64,000 bases of DNA, taken from contig NZ_NWUC01000005.1 of the NCBI RefSeq assembly GCF_002750855.1, positions 124,001 through 188,000 of the forward strand, in the 5' to 3' direction. This document shows positions 1 to 8,329 of the stretch, piece by piece. The notes under the pieces were generated by a model. That model made no database searches, was not told the DNA's origin, and worked only from the letters and a program-made list of their open reading frames with translations. Every line of letters starts with the position of its first letter. Positions within the stretch are counted from its first letter, which is position 1. Position numbers and translations under genes: made by a program. The stretch comes from Neopararhizobium haloflavum (GTDB lineage Bacteria; Pseudomonadota; Alphaproteobacteria; Rhizobiales; Rhizobiaceae).

Positions 1-366
1 GCCGACCCCGATCAGGTCAGGCTGAAGATGCGCGACCGCGCCCGCCCCGGCGCCAACACCACGATCGCGGTCATTGCGACGGACGCCGAGCTGACCAAGG
101 CGGAGGCAAAGCGACTGGCGATCTCTGCCCATGACGGCTTCGCCCGCGCGATCTGGCCAGCGCACACCGCCATGGATGGTGATCTGGTTTTCGCGCTGGC
201 AACGGGAACAGGATCGCGGCCGGTCGCCGACGATTTTATCGACCTGTGCGCCGCGGCAGCCGCGACCATGGCCCGCGCGATCGCACGCGGCGTTTACCAA
301 GCCGAGGCCGCGGCGCAGGATGGCGTGCCGACCTGGCGGGCGCGGTTCGGTTCACCGAAGGCTTGA
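1..366 (+). CDS. P1 family (S58/DmpA-like) peptidase, C-terminal part
   Basis: Only the last 121 codons lie in the window; the reading frame is open from base 1. P1 peptidases are Ntn-hydrolases (DmpA/BapA type) that cleave themselves and act as aminopeptidases on small peptides or amides. The visible part carries '[13 protein letters not shown]' followed by '[10 protein letters not shown]', the segment that in this family surrounds the self-cleavage point; by analogy Thr20 of the visible fragment would be the new N-terminal nucleophile (inference). The C-terminal block with '[12 protein letters not shown]' also fits the family. rpe follows 73 bases downstream on the same strand. Substrate cannot be told from the sequence. 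Confidence 0.8.
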   Translation, partial: ADPDQVRLKMRDRARPGANTTIAVIATDAELTKAEAKRLAISAHDGFARAIWPAHTAMDGDLVFALATGTGSRPVADDFIDLCAAAAATMARAIARGVYQAEAAAQDGVPTWRARFGSPKA

Positions 367-439
367 TGCCGGCAAACGGCGTTGTCGCGCGACGCCCGCG
401 GTGCTATCGGCTGCACCACCAGAGCTCCAAGGATCAGCC

Positions 440-1123
440 ATGCCAGCCACCCGCCCCCTTTGCATCGCCCCCTCCATTCTTGCCGCCGACTACGCAAGGC
501 TCGGCCAGGAAGTGCGCGACGTGGTCGAGGCAGGCGCTGACTGGATCCACCTTGATGTCATGGACGGGCATTTCGTCCCCAACATTTCCTATGGCCCGGA
601 CGTCATCAAGGCGCTGCGGCCGCACACCGACGCCATTTTTGACTGCCATTTGATGATCGCCCCGTGTGATCCCTACCTGAAAGCCTTCGCCAAGGCCGGG
701 TGCGACATCATCACCGTCCACGCCGAGGCCGGGCCGCATCTTCACCGTTCGCTTCAGGCAATCCGGGCGCTTGGCAAGAAGGCCGGTGTCTCGCTCAATC
801 CAGGCACACCGGAATCGGTCGTCGAGTATGTCCTCGATCAACTGGACCTGATCCTCGTCATGAGCGTCAATCCCGGATTCGGTGGCCAGAAGTTCATCCC
901 CGCGGTCATCGAGAAGTGCCGCCGGCTGAAGGCGATGATCGGGGATCGTCCGATCGATCTCGAAGTCGACGGCGGCGTGACGGCCGAAACCGCGCCCCTC
1001 GTCGCCGAAGCGGGCGCCAATGCACTCGTCGCCGGCTCGGCCGTCTTCAAGGGCGGCACGGTTGAGAGCTACCGCAGCAATATCGACGCGATCCGCAGGG
1101 CTGCCGCGGGTGCCCGCGCATGA
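440..1123 (+). CDS. rpe: Ribulose-phosphate 3-epimerase
   Basis: The 227-residue product interconverts ribulose 5-phosphate and xylulose 5-phosphate in the cytoplasmic pentose phosphate pathway (and the Calvin cycle where present). Length matches the family. The TIM-barrel signatures are all present: '[13 protein letters not shown]' at the N-terminus, '[12 protein letters not shown]' with the metal-binding Asp, 'SVNPGFGGQ' and 'EVDGG' near the C-terminus. The frame is open upstream, but the ATG at 440 gives the conserved N-terminus and is used here. It is followed 7 bases later by a membrane protein gene, then purB, so the three are probably cotranscribed. Confidence 0.95.
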   Translation: MPATRPLCIAPSILAADYARLGQEVRDVVEAGADWIHLDVMDGHFVPNISYGPDVIKALRPHTDAIFDCHLMIAPCDPYLKAFAKAGCDIITVHAEAGPHLHRSLQAIRALGKKAGVSLNPGTPESVVEYVLDQLDLILVMSVNPGFGGQKFIPAVIEKCRRLKAMIGDRPIDLEVDGGVTAETAPLVAEAGANALVAGSAVFKGGTVESYRSNIDAIRRAAAGARA

Positions 1124-1130
1124 TGGCCGC

Positions 1131-1652
1131 GTGAATGCGATGCGGCGCCTTGGCGATCGCGCCTGGCAGTCGCTGCCGCGCGGGCGCGACCAGCTGTTTG
1201 CCCCGCTCTGGGGCATCGCCATGGCGCTGTCGCTGGCATTGTCCCTGCAACTGCGCGTCGAGGGCCTGACGAGCCACCGGCCGGCACTGCTCCTGCTCTA
1301 TTTCTGCGGCGGCGCATTCGCCTGGCCCCCGGCTATTTTCCTCATGCGGTTTCTCGGTACCGCGCGCCGTTTCGAAGTTCGGTTCGCCGCAGCGTTCCTA
1401 TGCCTCTCTGTCCTCACGATCGGTGTGACAGCCGGTCTCTTCGCGATCGTCTACCGCAATTTCTATGCGGAATGGCACGGCGATCCGTTCACGGTTCTGT
1501 GGTTCTTCCAGCTTGCCTTCACCTCGGCCTCGGCGATCTACCAGTTCGCCGTCATCGGCCTCGGCCATCTGCTGCCGCTCGGCTTCGTCTTTCTGGTCGC
1601 GGCAAGTTGCTGGCAATCGGCCCGGATGGCCGAATCGCCGGCGTTGCGTTGA
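1131..1652 (+). CDS. Putative integral membrane protein, unknown function
   Basis: A 173-residue protein with about four hydrophobic segments (near residues 26-42, 52-73, 83-107 and 121-160) and short charged ends, so an inner-membrane protein is expected. I do not recognise a named family or catalytic motif. The start is either the GTG at 1131 (7 bases after rpe) or an in-frame ATG at 1140; the GTG is used because it lies close behind the rpe stop, but neither has a strong ribosome-binding site. The tight position between rpe and purB suggests cotranscription rather than a shared pathway. Confidence 0.6.
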   Translation: MNAMRRLGDRAWQSLPRGRDQLFAPLWGIAMALSLALSLQLRVEGLTSHRPALLLLYFCGGAFAWPPAIFLMRFLGTARRFEVRFAAAFLCLSVLTIGVTAGLFAIVYRNFYAEWHGDPFTVLWFFQLAFTSASAIYQFAVIGLGHLLPLGFVFLVAASCWQSARMAESPALR

Positions 1653-1716
1653 GATTCATCGAGCGATGCTCTAAAGCGCAGCACATCCCGCAACTGATCC
1701 TGCAAAAGGCCCGCCG

Positions 1717-3018
1717 ATGATCCCGCGTTACTCCCGCCCCGAAATGGTCGATATCTGGTCGCCGGAACAGAAGTTCCGCATCTGGTTCGAGATCGAGGCG
1801 CATGCCTGCGACGCGATGGCGGAACTCGGCGTTATTCCGAAGGAAGCCGCCGCGACCATCTGGGAAAAGGGCGGCAATGCCACGTTCGATGTCGACCGCA
1901 TCGACGAAATCGAGGCCGTTACCAAGCACGACGTCATCGCCTTCCTGACCCATCTGGCGGAAATCGTCGGCCCCGACGCGCGCTTCGTCCATCAGGGCAT
2001 GACGTCCTCGGACGTGCTGGACACCTGCTTCAACGTCCAGCTCGTCAAGGCGAGCGACCTTCTCCTGGCCGACATGGACGCGCTTCTTGCTGCGTTGAAG
2101 CGCCGCGCGATGGAGCACAAGGATACCGTCACGATCGGCCGCTCGCATGGCATTCACGCCGAGCCGACGACATTCGGCGTGAAGCTGGCCCTCGCCTATG
2201 CCGAGTTCGAACGCTGCCGGGCCCGCCTCGTCGCAGCCCGCGAGGAAATCGCCACCTGCGCGATTTCAGGCGCTGTCGGCACTTTCGCCAACATCGATCC
2301 GCGTGTCGAGGAACATGTCGCCAGCGCCATGGGGCTCAAGCCCGAGCCTGTCTCCACGCAGGTCATCCCGCGTGATCGCCACGCGATGTACTTCGCAACG
2401 CTTGGCGTCATCGCCTCGTCGATCGAACGCCTGGCGATCGAAATCCGCCACCTCCAGCGCACCGAGGTTCTCGAGGCGGAGGAATACTTCTCCCCGGGCC
2501 AGAAAGGCTCGTCGGCCATGCCGCACAAGCGCAATCCGGTGCTGACCGAAAACCTGACGGGACTTGCCCGCATGGTGCGCGCCTATGCGCTTCCGGCCAT
2601 GGAGAACGTGGCGCTTTGGCACGAACGGGACATCTCGCACTCATCCGTCGAGCGCATGATCGGCCCTGACGCGACAGTCACCCTCGATTTCGCGCTGGCC
2701 CGCCTCACCGGCGTCGTCGACAAGCTGGTCGTCTATCCGCAGACCATGCAGAAGAACCTCGACAAGTTCCGCGGCCTTGTTCATTCCCAGCGTGTTCTGC
2801 TCGCGCTCACCCAGGCCGGCGCGTCGCGCGAAGACGCCTATCGGCTGGTTCAGCGCAATGCCATGAAGGTCTGGGAGGAGGGCAAGGATTTTCTCACCGA
2901 ACTTCTGGCCGACAAGGAAGTCCGCGACGCGTTGGGCGAAGACGAACTGCGCGAGAAATTCGATCTCGGCTATCACACCAAGCACGTGGACACGATCTTC
3001 CGGCGCGTCTTCGGCTGA
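1717..3018 (+). CDS. purB: Adenylosuccinate lyase
   Basis: The 433-residue enzyme acts twice in purine synthesis, releasing fumarate from SAICAR and from adenylosuccinate. The fumarase/aspartase superfamily signature 'GSSAMPHKRNP' is present in the second half, together with 'TSSDVLDTCFN' and 'GRSHGIHAEPTTFG', which carry the catalytic His region. Length is typical for the short bacterial type. The ATG at 1717 gives the conserved start 'MIPRYSRPEM'. It lies ahead of purC, purS, purQ and purL in the same direction, with unrelated genes inserted between them. Confidence 0.97.
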   Translation: MIPRYSRPEMVDIWSPEQKFRIWFEIEAHACDAMAELGVIPKEAAATIWEKGGNATFDVDRIDEIEAVTKHDVIAFLTHLAEIVGPDARFVHQGMTSSDVLDTCFNVQLVKASDLLLADMDALLAALKRRAMEHKDTVTIGRSHGIHAEPTTFGVKLALAYAEFERCRARLVAAREEIATCAISGAVGTFANIDPRVEEHVASAMGLKPEPVSTQVIPRDRHAMYFATLGVIASSIERLAIEIRHLQRTEVLEAEEYFSPGQKGSSAMPHKRNPVLTENLTGLARMVRAYALPAMENVALWHERDISHSSVERMIGPDATVTLDFALARLTGVVDKLVVYPQTMQKNLDKFRGLVHSQRVLLALTQAGASREDAYRLVQRNAMKVWEEGKDFLTELLADKEVRDALGEDELREKFDLGYHTKHVDTIFRRVFG

Positions 3019-3070
3019 GCCACGTGGTACAGGTTGCGCCGCGCCGGCCACATCGCTAAATGACGCCCCC

Positions 3071-3631
3071 ATGAAAGCGTCCGAAACCGATATCCTGATC
3101 GTCCCCGGCTACACCAACTCCGGCCCCGATCACTGGCAAACCAGGTGGCAGAACAAGCTCAGCACGGCCCGCCGCGTCGAGCAGGCCGCCTGGTCGAAGC
3201 CGGAACGGGAGGATTGGACGCAGAAGATGGCCGAGGCGGTCAACACCGCGACCCGCCCGATCGTCGTGGTTGCTCATTCGCTGGGCGTTGCCACCACCGT
3301 TCAGGCCCTGCCACTCTTCAGGAAGAAGATTGCCGGCGCCTTCTTCGTCGCGCCGCCCGACGTTGCCAATGAAGCGGTTCGGCCGCGTCATCTGATGACG
3401 TTCGGCCCGTATGATCGCGACCCGCTGCCGTTCCCGTCCATCGTCGTCGCCAGCCGCAATGATCCCTTTTGCGCCTATGACGTCGCCGAAGATGTCGCTG
3501 CCGCCTGGGGTTCGCTGCTGGTCGACGCCGGGGACGCCGGCCACATCAACGCCGAATCCGGCCATGGACCATGGCCGGAAGGCCTGCTCGTCTTTGCCCG
3601 CTTCATGGGCCGCTTGACGGCGCCGTCCTGA
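3071..3631 (+). CDS. RBBP9/YdeN family alpha/beta hydrolase
   Basis: A 186-residue serine-hydrolase-like protein of the small RBBP9/YdeN family. The N-terminal 'VPGYTNSGPDHWQTRW' is the hallmark of the family; 'VVAHSLG' carries the nucleophile Ser70, 'SRNDPFC' the likely acid, and 'DAGHINAESGHGPWPEG' the catalytic His and the conserved tail. Members are cytoplasmic esterases of unknown physiological substrate. The gene begins 52 bases after purB and its stop faces the end of the aldolase gene 10 bases further on. Confidence 0.85.
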   Translation: MKASETDILIVPGYTNSGPDHWQTRWQNKLSTARRVEQAAWSKPEREDWTQKMAEAVNTATRPIVVVAHSLGVATTVQALPLFRKKIAGAFFVAPPDVANEAVRPRHLMTFGPYDRDPLPFPSIVVASRNDPFCAYDVAEDVAAAWGSLLVDAGDAGHINAESGHGPWPEGLLVFARFMGRLTAPS

Positions 3632-3641
3632 CCACCGGTCT

Positions 3642-4439
3642 TCAGTATCCGCCGCCAGCGCTCCTCCCGGCATCGCCGCCTCGCGCCGCGGCAAGACCAG
3701 CTGCCGTGCCGGCATTGAGGAACGCGACGTCGTTGGTGATGGCCATCAGCTGATACCCCATCGCCGCATAAGTGCCGGCTCGTGCCGGGTCGAAGACAAA
3801 GATGCCGGACGGCTTGCCCTTTTCACGGGCTTTTGCGGCAACTTCTTCGAGCGCCGGCTGCAAGTCGTTGAGATGCGGATCGACGTCGCCGCCGCCCGAC
3901 CAGGAGATGGAAAAGTCCGACGGCCCGACAAACACACCGTCGATGCCCTTGACGTCGAGAATATCCGCCAGCACGGAAAGCGCCGCTCTCGTCTCGATCA
4001 TCGCAAAGGCAAGCGTCCGGTCATTCGCCGAGCGCATATAGGCCTTCGCGTCCCCCTCGCCATGGATCTGGAGCGCACGGAAAGGTCCCCAGGAGCGCTC
4101 GCCCAGCGGCGGATACTTCATCGCCGCGGCAAACCTTTTGGCATCCTCGCGCGAATTGATCATCGGCGCGATGACGGCCTCCGCGCCAAAATCGAGCGCC
4201 CTGCTCGCCATGTCGTTGCGCCCCACCGGAATGCGCACCACAGCGCCCTTGCCGGCCATCGCCACAGGCTGCAGACAGTCGTGAACACTGGCCTCGTCGT
4301 GCGCGCCGTGTTGCATGTCGAGCGTCACCGCATCGAAGCCGCTGCGCGCCAGGCTGTCGACCACCGGCAGCGATGCCATGGACGACCATGCGGTCATCAG
4401 CGTTTCCCCGCTGCGCAGCCGCTCGGCAAGTTTCATCAT
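3642..4439 (-). CDS. HpcH/HpaI family aldolase (2,4-dihydroxyhept-2-ene-1,7-dioate or 2-keto-3-deoxy-acid aldolase type)
   Basis: A 265-residue class II pyruvate aldolase-like protein. Family features are 'DMQHGAHDEASVHDCL', 'AMIETRAAL' with the metal-binding Glu, and 'VFVGPSDFSISWS' with the second metal ligand. Such enzymes reversibly split 2-keto-3-deoxy acids into pyruvate and an aldehyde; the true substrate here is unknown. The frame is open upstream, but the tandem ATGs at 4439/4436 are preceded by a GGGAGAGG ribosome-binding site, so that start is used. The gene lies 64 bases downstream of the DUF1476 gene on the same strand. The C-terminal tail is rich in Gly and Ala and poorly conserved. 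Confidence 0.85.
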   Translation of the reverse strand: MMKLAERLRSGETLMTAWSSMASLPVVDSLARSGFDAVTLDMQHGAHDEASVHDCLQPVAMAGKGAVVRIPVGRNDMASRALDFGAEAVIAPMINSREDAKRFAAAMKYPPLGERSWGPFRALQIHGEGDAKAYMRSANDRTLAFAMIETRAALSVLADILDVKGIDGVFVGPSDFSISWSGGGDVDPHLNDLQPALEEVAAKAREKGKPSGIFVFDPARAGTYAAMGYQLMAITNDVAFLNAGTAAGLAAARGGDAGRSAGGGY

Positions 4440-4503
4440 GAATATTTCCTCTCCCGCACGGGCGCCGACGCGGGCGCGTCGACGCCGACCAGCGTGCGTC
4501 CGA

Positions 4504-4827
4504 TCAGTTGTTCTGAACCTGATCGATCGCTTCGGCCATCTTTTCCACCATGACCTTGCGCAGTTCCTCGTCGGAAATCGCAACCCCGGCGGCGTCGAGA
4601 TCGCGCCGGACCTTGCGGAAAACGTCCTCGTCGCCGGCTTCCTCGAAATCGGATTTCACGACCTCGCGCGCATAATCATCGGCCTCGCCGCCGACCTTCC
4701 CAAGATGCTCTGCTGCCCAAAGGCCGAGCAGCTTGTTGCGGCGCGCCTCCGCGCGAAAGCGCAGATCCTGGTCGCGGGCGAATTTGTTCTCGAATGCCTT
4801 CTGGCGGTCGTCCATGCTGGCTGCCAT
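4504..4827 (-). CDS. DUF1476 protein, F1-ATPase zeta inhibitor family
   Basis: A 107-residue, highly charged, mostly helical protein starting 'MDDRQKAFENKFARDQDLRF' from its second Met (first Met four codons earlier). This is the DUF1476 family restricted to alphaproteobacteria; the Paracoccus denitrificans member is the zeta subunit that inhibits the hydrolytic activity of the F1Fo-ATPase. The N-terminal amphipathic segment corresponds to the inhibitory region and the C-terminal four-helix part has the typical 'EELRKVMVEKM'. How strongly a given member inhibits varies between species, so the activity is inferred. The gene diverges from purC across 255 bases. Confidence 0.85.
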   Translation of the reverse strand: MAASMDDRQKAFENKFARDQDLRFRAEARRNKLLGLWAAEHLGKVGGEADDYAREVVKSDFEEAGDEDVFRKVRRDLDAAGVAISDEELRKVMVEKMAEAIDQVQNN

Positions 4828-5082
4828 GCGTCATCTCCCTTTCGGATTCGCCGGGACTATGCGGGGAATTTGCGGCGAAGAAAAGCGGCGTCGTCCCGCC
4901 AGCTTGCCGCACCGCTGCGCCAACGCCGGCAAAAGATCGGTGCGGCGTCCCGAGCGGCCAATTGTGTCTTGCGGCCAGATCGGATAAGCACTCGCCACGA
5001 ACAAGCACGCAAAATCCGGCAGGGCCGCTCTGACGCACCCGTCGCCTTCCCCTAGCCGGCAACCACAGAGTTAAGAAACGTC

Positions 5083-5847
5083 ATGAACCGTCGTCGCCGC
5101 ATCTATGAGGGCAAGGCCAAGATTCTCTATGAAGGGCCCGAGCCCGGCACATTGATCCAGTTCTTCAAGGACGACGCCACGGCTTTCAACAAGAAAAAGC
5201 ACGACGTCATCGACGGCAAGGGTGTGCTCAACAACCGGATTTCCGAGTACGTCTTCACACACTTGAACCGCATCGGCATCCCCACCCACTTCATCCGCCG
5301 GCTCAACATGCGCGAGCAGCTGATCAAGGAAGTCGAGATCATCCCGCTGGAGGTAGTCGTCCGAAACGTCGCCGCCGGTTCGCTCGCCAAGCGCCTTGGC
5401 ATAGAGGAAGGCACCGTCCTGCCGCGCTCGATCATCGAGTTCTATTACAAGGCCGACCAGCTCGACGATCCGATGGTGTCCGAGGAACACATCACCGCCT
5501 TCGGCTGGGCGAGCCCGCAGGAGATCGACGACATCATGGCGCTCGCCATCCGCGTCAACGATTTCCTCACCGGCCTCTTCCTCGGTGTCGGCATTCAGCT
5601 CGTCGATTTCAAGATCGAATGCGGCCGCCTGTTCGAGGGCGACATGATGCGCATCATCGTCGCCGACGAGATCTCGCCGGATTCCTGCCGCCTGTGGGAC
5701 ATCGCGACCAACGACAAGATGGACAAGGACCGCTTTCGCCGTGACCTCGGCGGCCTCGTCGAGGCCTATCAGGAAGTGGCCCGCCGGCTCGGTATCATGA
5801 ATGAGAACGAGCCGCCGCGCGGCACCGGCCCGGTCCTCGTCAAGTAG
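5083..5847 (+). CDS. purC: Phosphoribosylaminoimidazole-succinocarboxamide synthase
   Basis: The 254-residue SAICAR synthase joins CAIR and aspartate with ATP in purine synthesis. Family motifs are seen in order: '[11 protein letters not shown]' (nucleotide-binding strand), 'LPLEVVVRN'-like '[18 protein letters not shown]', '[10 protein letters not shown]' and '[13 protein letters not shown]'. The ATG at 5083 gives the expected '[13 protein letters not shown]' start. purS begins 17 bases after the stop, in the usual alphaproteobacterial order purC-purS. Confidence 0.97.
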   Translation: MNRRRRIYEGKAKILYEGPEPGTLIQFFKDDATAFNKKKHDVIDGKGVLNNRISEYVFTHLNRIGIPTHFIRRLNMREQLIKEVEIIPLEVVVRNVAAGSLAKRLGIEEGTVLPRSIIEFYYKADQLDDPMVSEEHITAFGWASPQEIDDIMALAIRVNDFLTGLFLGVGIQLVDFKIECGRLFEGDMMRIIVADEISPDSCRLWDIATNDKMDKDRFRRDLGGLVEAYQEVARRLGIMNENEPPRGTGPVLVK

Positions 5848-5864
5848 AACAAAGGGTCTTTCCA

Positions 5865-6107
5865 TTGATCAAGGCACGCGTCACCGTCACGCTCAAGAAT
5901 GGCGTTCTCGACCCGCAGGGAAAAGCGATCGAGGGCGCGCTCGGCGCTCTCGGCTTCAACGGCGTCGGCCATGTCCGTCAGGGCAAGGTGTTCGACGTGG
6001 AGTTGCAGACCGACGACCGCACGGAAGCCGAATCGCAGATCAATGCGATGTGCGAACAACTTCTCGCCAACACTGTCATTGAGGACTATGCCGTCGAGAT
6101 CGCGTGA
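5865..6107 (+). CDS. purS: FGAM synthase PurS subunit
   Basis: An 80-residue small subunit of the three-part phosphoribosylformylglycinamidine synthase, which bridges PurQ and PurL so that ammonia can pass between them. The sequence 'KARVTVTLKNGVLDPQGKAI' and the tail 'CEQLLANTVIEDYAVEI' are typical. The start is a TTG at 5865 with AAAGGG 10 bases upstream; no ATG is available at the conserved N-terminus. Normally purQ follows directly; here kynA on the other strand separates purS from purQ by 1.1 kb. Confidence 0.93.
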   Translation: MIKARVTVTLKNGVLDPQGKAIEGALGALGFNGVGHVRQGKVFDVELQTDDRTEAESQINAMCEQLLANTVIEDYAVEIA

Positions 6108-6243
6108 TCGTTGTGTCGCGCGCCGCCAATGCGGGGTGCACTTCCAGCTCCGTCAGTATGATGCGCGTTTCGATCGCATCGAAAGACGGATTGATCTGCG
6201 CGAGCTGGCCGAACCTCAATGCCCATTCGATCCACCGGCCGGC

Positions 6244-7083
6244 TCATAAGTCCGTTCTCAGCTCCCACAGTTCGGGAAAGAACGAGCGGTCGAGCGCCGT
6301 CTTGAGATAGGCGACGCCGGAAGAACCGCCCGTTCCGGTCTTCAGCCCGATGATGCGCTGTACGGTCTTCATATGCCGAAACCGCCATTGCTGAAACCTG
6401 TCCTCGACATCGACCAGCTTCTCGGCCAGTTCGTAAAGTTCGAAATGGCGGTGCGTGTCGCGATAGACCGAGAGCCACGCCGTCTTCAATCCTTCGTGGA
6501 ACCGATGCGGACGCGTCACGTCCCGGCTCAGAAGTTCCGGCGGCACATCGATTCCATGGCGCGCCAGCAGCGCGATTGCCTCATCGTAGATGCTCGGTGC
6601 ATGAAAGACGCTCAGCAGCGCGCCATGGTGCGCGGCGTCGTGACGATGCGGCGCAAGCATGCGCTCGTCCTTGGCACCCAGCATCATCTCCATCATACGG
6701 TACTGGTGCGATTGAAAGCCCGAGGACTGGCCGAGCGCGGCGCGAAAGGTGAGGTAATCCGACGGCGTCATGGTGGACAGCACGTCCCACGCCGAAATCA
6801 GCTGCTCCTGTATGCGCGCGATCCGTGCCAGCGCCTTGAAGGCGACGCCCGGCTTGTCGGCTCTCAGCGCATCCATCGCAAAGCGCAACTCGTGCAGGAT
6901 CAGGCTGATCCAGAGCTCCTGCACATGATGGATGACGATGAACAGCGGTTCGTCCGGTTGATCGGTCAGCGGCTTTTGCGCCGACAGCAAGGTGTCGATC
7001 CGCAGGTAGTCGCCATAGGACATGCGCCCTTGGAAATCGACGCTCATGCCTGCCTCGACGCGGCTGTCCTCATGCTCGCCCAT
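6244..7083 (-). CDS. kynA: Tryptophan 2,3-dioxygenase
   Basis: A 279-residue haem enzyme that opens tryptophan to N-formylkynurenine, the first step of the kynurenine route. Diagnostic segments are '[16 protein letters not shown]', '[11 protein letters not shown]' (distal His region), '[14 protein letters not shown]' (substrate loop with the conserved Phe and Arg) and '[23 protein letters not shown]' (proximal haem His and C-terminal glycine loop). The ATG at 7083 is preceded by GTGGAGG. The gene is head-to-head with purQ and tail-to-tail with purS; no kynB or kynU is nearby, so its partners must be elsewhere. Confidence 0.95.
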   Translation of the reverse strand: MGEHEDSRVEAGMSVDFQGRMSYGDYLRIDTLLSAQKPLTDQPDEPLFIVIHHVQELWISLILHELRFAMDALRADKPGVAFKALARIARIQEQLISAWDVLSTMTPSDYLTFRAALGQSSGFQSHQYRMMEMMLGAKDERMLAPHRHDAAHHGALLSVFHAPSIYDEAIALLARHGIDVPPELLSRDVTRPHRFHEGLKTAWLSVYRDTHRHFELYELAEKLVDVEDRFQQWRFRHMKTVQRIIGLKTGTGGSSGVAYLKTALDRSFFPELWELRTDL

Positions 7084-7210
7084 GGCATCCTCCACAATAA
7101 CGTTGCTCACCCCTATTCTTCCGGGCAAGCCGGCGCAACGCCTCTCGCCATGGCCGGAGAGTTCCGCTAGAAGCGGGCCGTACCCTTCGACGCGAACCGG
7201 AAATGAGACG

Positions 7211-7885
7211 ATGAAATCCGCCGTCCTCCTTCTCCCCGGCCTGAACCGCGACCGCGACATGATCGCCGCGCTGACCAAGATTGCCGGCACGCCGCCGCTG
7301 ACCGTCTGGCAGACCGAGACCGAGATCCCTGCCGATACCGATCTCATCGTCATTCCAGGCGGTTTTTCCTATGGCGACTATCTGCGCTGCGGGGCGATCG
7401 CCGCACGCATGCCGGTGATGCAGGCGGTGCGCGACGCCGCCGGGCGCGGCACCCGCGTGATCGGCGTTTGCAACGGTTTTCAGATATTGCTGGAAGCCGG
7501 GCTTCTGCCGGGTGCACTGATGCGCAACGCCTCGCTCAAATTTGTCTGCCGCGAAGTCAAGCTGCAGGTCGTCAATGCGCAAACCGCCTTCACCCGTGCC
7601 TACGCGAAGGATCAGGTCATCCGCTGCCCAGTCGCGCATCACGATGGCAATTATTTCGCGGAGGTCGATACGCTGAAACGCATCGAGGACAACCGCCAGG
7701 TCGTATTCCGCTATGCCGAGGGCACCAACCCGAACGGCTCGCTCAATGACATCGCCGGCATCGTCAACGAGGCCGGCAACGTGCTCGGCCTGATGCCGCA
7801 CCCTGAAAACCTGATCGAAGCCGCTCACGGCGGCGTCGATGGTCGCGCCCTTTTCGAATCGGCGCTCGATACGGTCGCGGCATGA
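7211..7885 (+). CDS. purQ: FGAM synthase PurQ (glutamine amidotransferase) subunit
   Basis: A 224-residue class I amidotransferase that supplies ammonia from glutamine to PurL. The nucleophile elbow 'GVCNGFQ' holds the catalytic Cys and '[10 protein letters not shown]' the His-Glu pair; '[14 protein letters not shown]' is the family signature near the N-terminus. The frame is open upstream into the kynA promoter region; the ATG at 7211, after GAGACG, gives the conserved '[12 protein letters not shown]' start. It overlaps the next gene by ATGA, indicating translational coupling. Confidence 0.96.
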   Translation: MKSAVLLLPGLNRDRDMIAALTKIAGTPPLTVWQTETEIPADTDLIVIPGGFSYGDYLRCGAIAARMPVMQAVRDAAGRGTRVIGVCNGFQILLEAGLLPGALMRNASLKFVCREVKLQVVNAQTAFTRAYAKDQVIRCPVAHHDGNYFAEVDTLKRIEDNRQVVFRYAEGTNPNGSLNDIAGIVNEAGNVLGLMPHPENLIEAAHGGVDGRALFESALDTVAA

Positions 7886-8292
7886 TCGCAGCGCTTCGCC
7901 CGGCCTTCATCCTTGCAGCAGGCCTCTTGTCTGCCTGTCAGTCCGGCCCGGCCGTCGACCCGGCACCCGCGGCATCCGGCAAGAGCGCCGCGCTGCGCAC
8001 GATGGAGCAGGTCGCCATCCCCGCCCATCGTTGCTGGTTCGCCAGCGGCGATCCTGCCTTCGCAAGCTTCAGCTTCGCCAATGAGCTGAACTCATTTTCC
8101 GGCCGGCCGCGGTTCCTGCTCGTACCCGAGAACGATTTTGGAGGCCGACCTCTGCTCGTCGTCGAGGCCAAGGGCGAAGCCGGCGCCATCGATCTGTTCG
8201 GGCCGCTGCTCGATCAGCCGGTGGGACCCCGAGTGAGAGCCGACATCGCCCGCTGGGCCAGCGGCTCACAAAGTTGCGGTGCGCAGGCCTGA
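7882..8292 (+). CDS. Putative lipoprotein of unknown function
   Basis: A 136-residue protein with a short hydrophobic signal ending in a lipobox 'LSAC' at residues 16-19, so export and lipidation are likely. The mature part contains two further Cys residues, one in 'AHRCWF' and one in 'GSQSCGA', that could form a disulfide in the periplasm. I do not recognise a named domain. The start codon overlaps the purQ stop (ATGA), and the stop lies 37 bases before purL, so the gene is embedded in the purine operon and may be cotranscribed without being a purine enzyme. Confidence 0.7.
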   Translation: MIAALRPAFILAAGLLSACQSGPAVDPAPAASGKSAALRTMEQVAIPAHRCWFASGDPAFASFSFANELNSFSGRPRFLLVPENDFGGRPLLVVEAKGEAGAIDLFGPLLDQPVGPRVRADIARWASGSQSCGAQA

Positions 8293-8329
8293 GCCCATCG
8301 CCGAGGAAAAATCGAGTATCGAAGAACCG

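Noticed and set aside
3873-4553. 226-codon plus-strand frame opposite the HpcH/HpaI aldolase
   Set aside because: Arg/His-rich shadow of a well-supported gene in the other direction.
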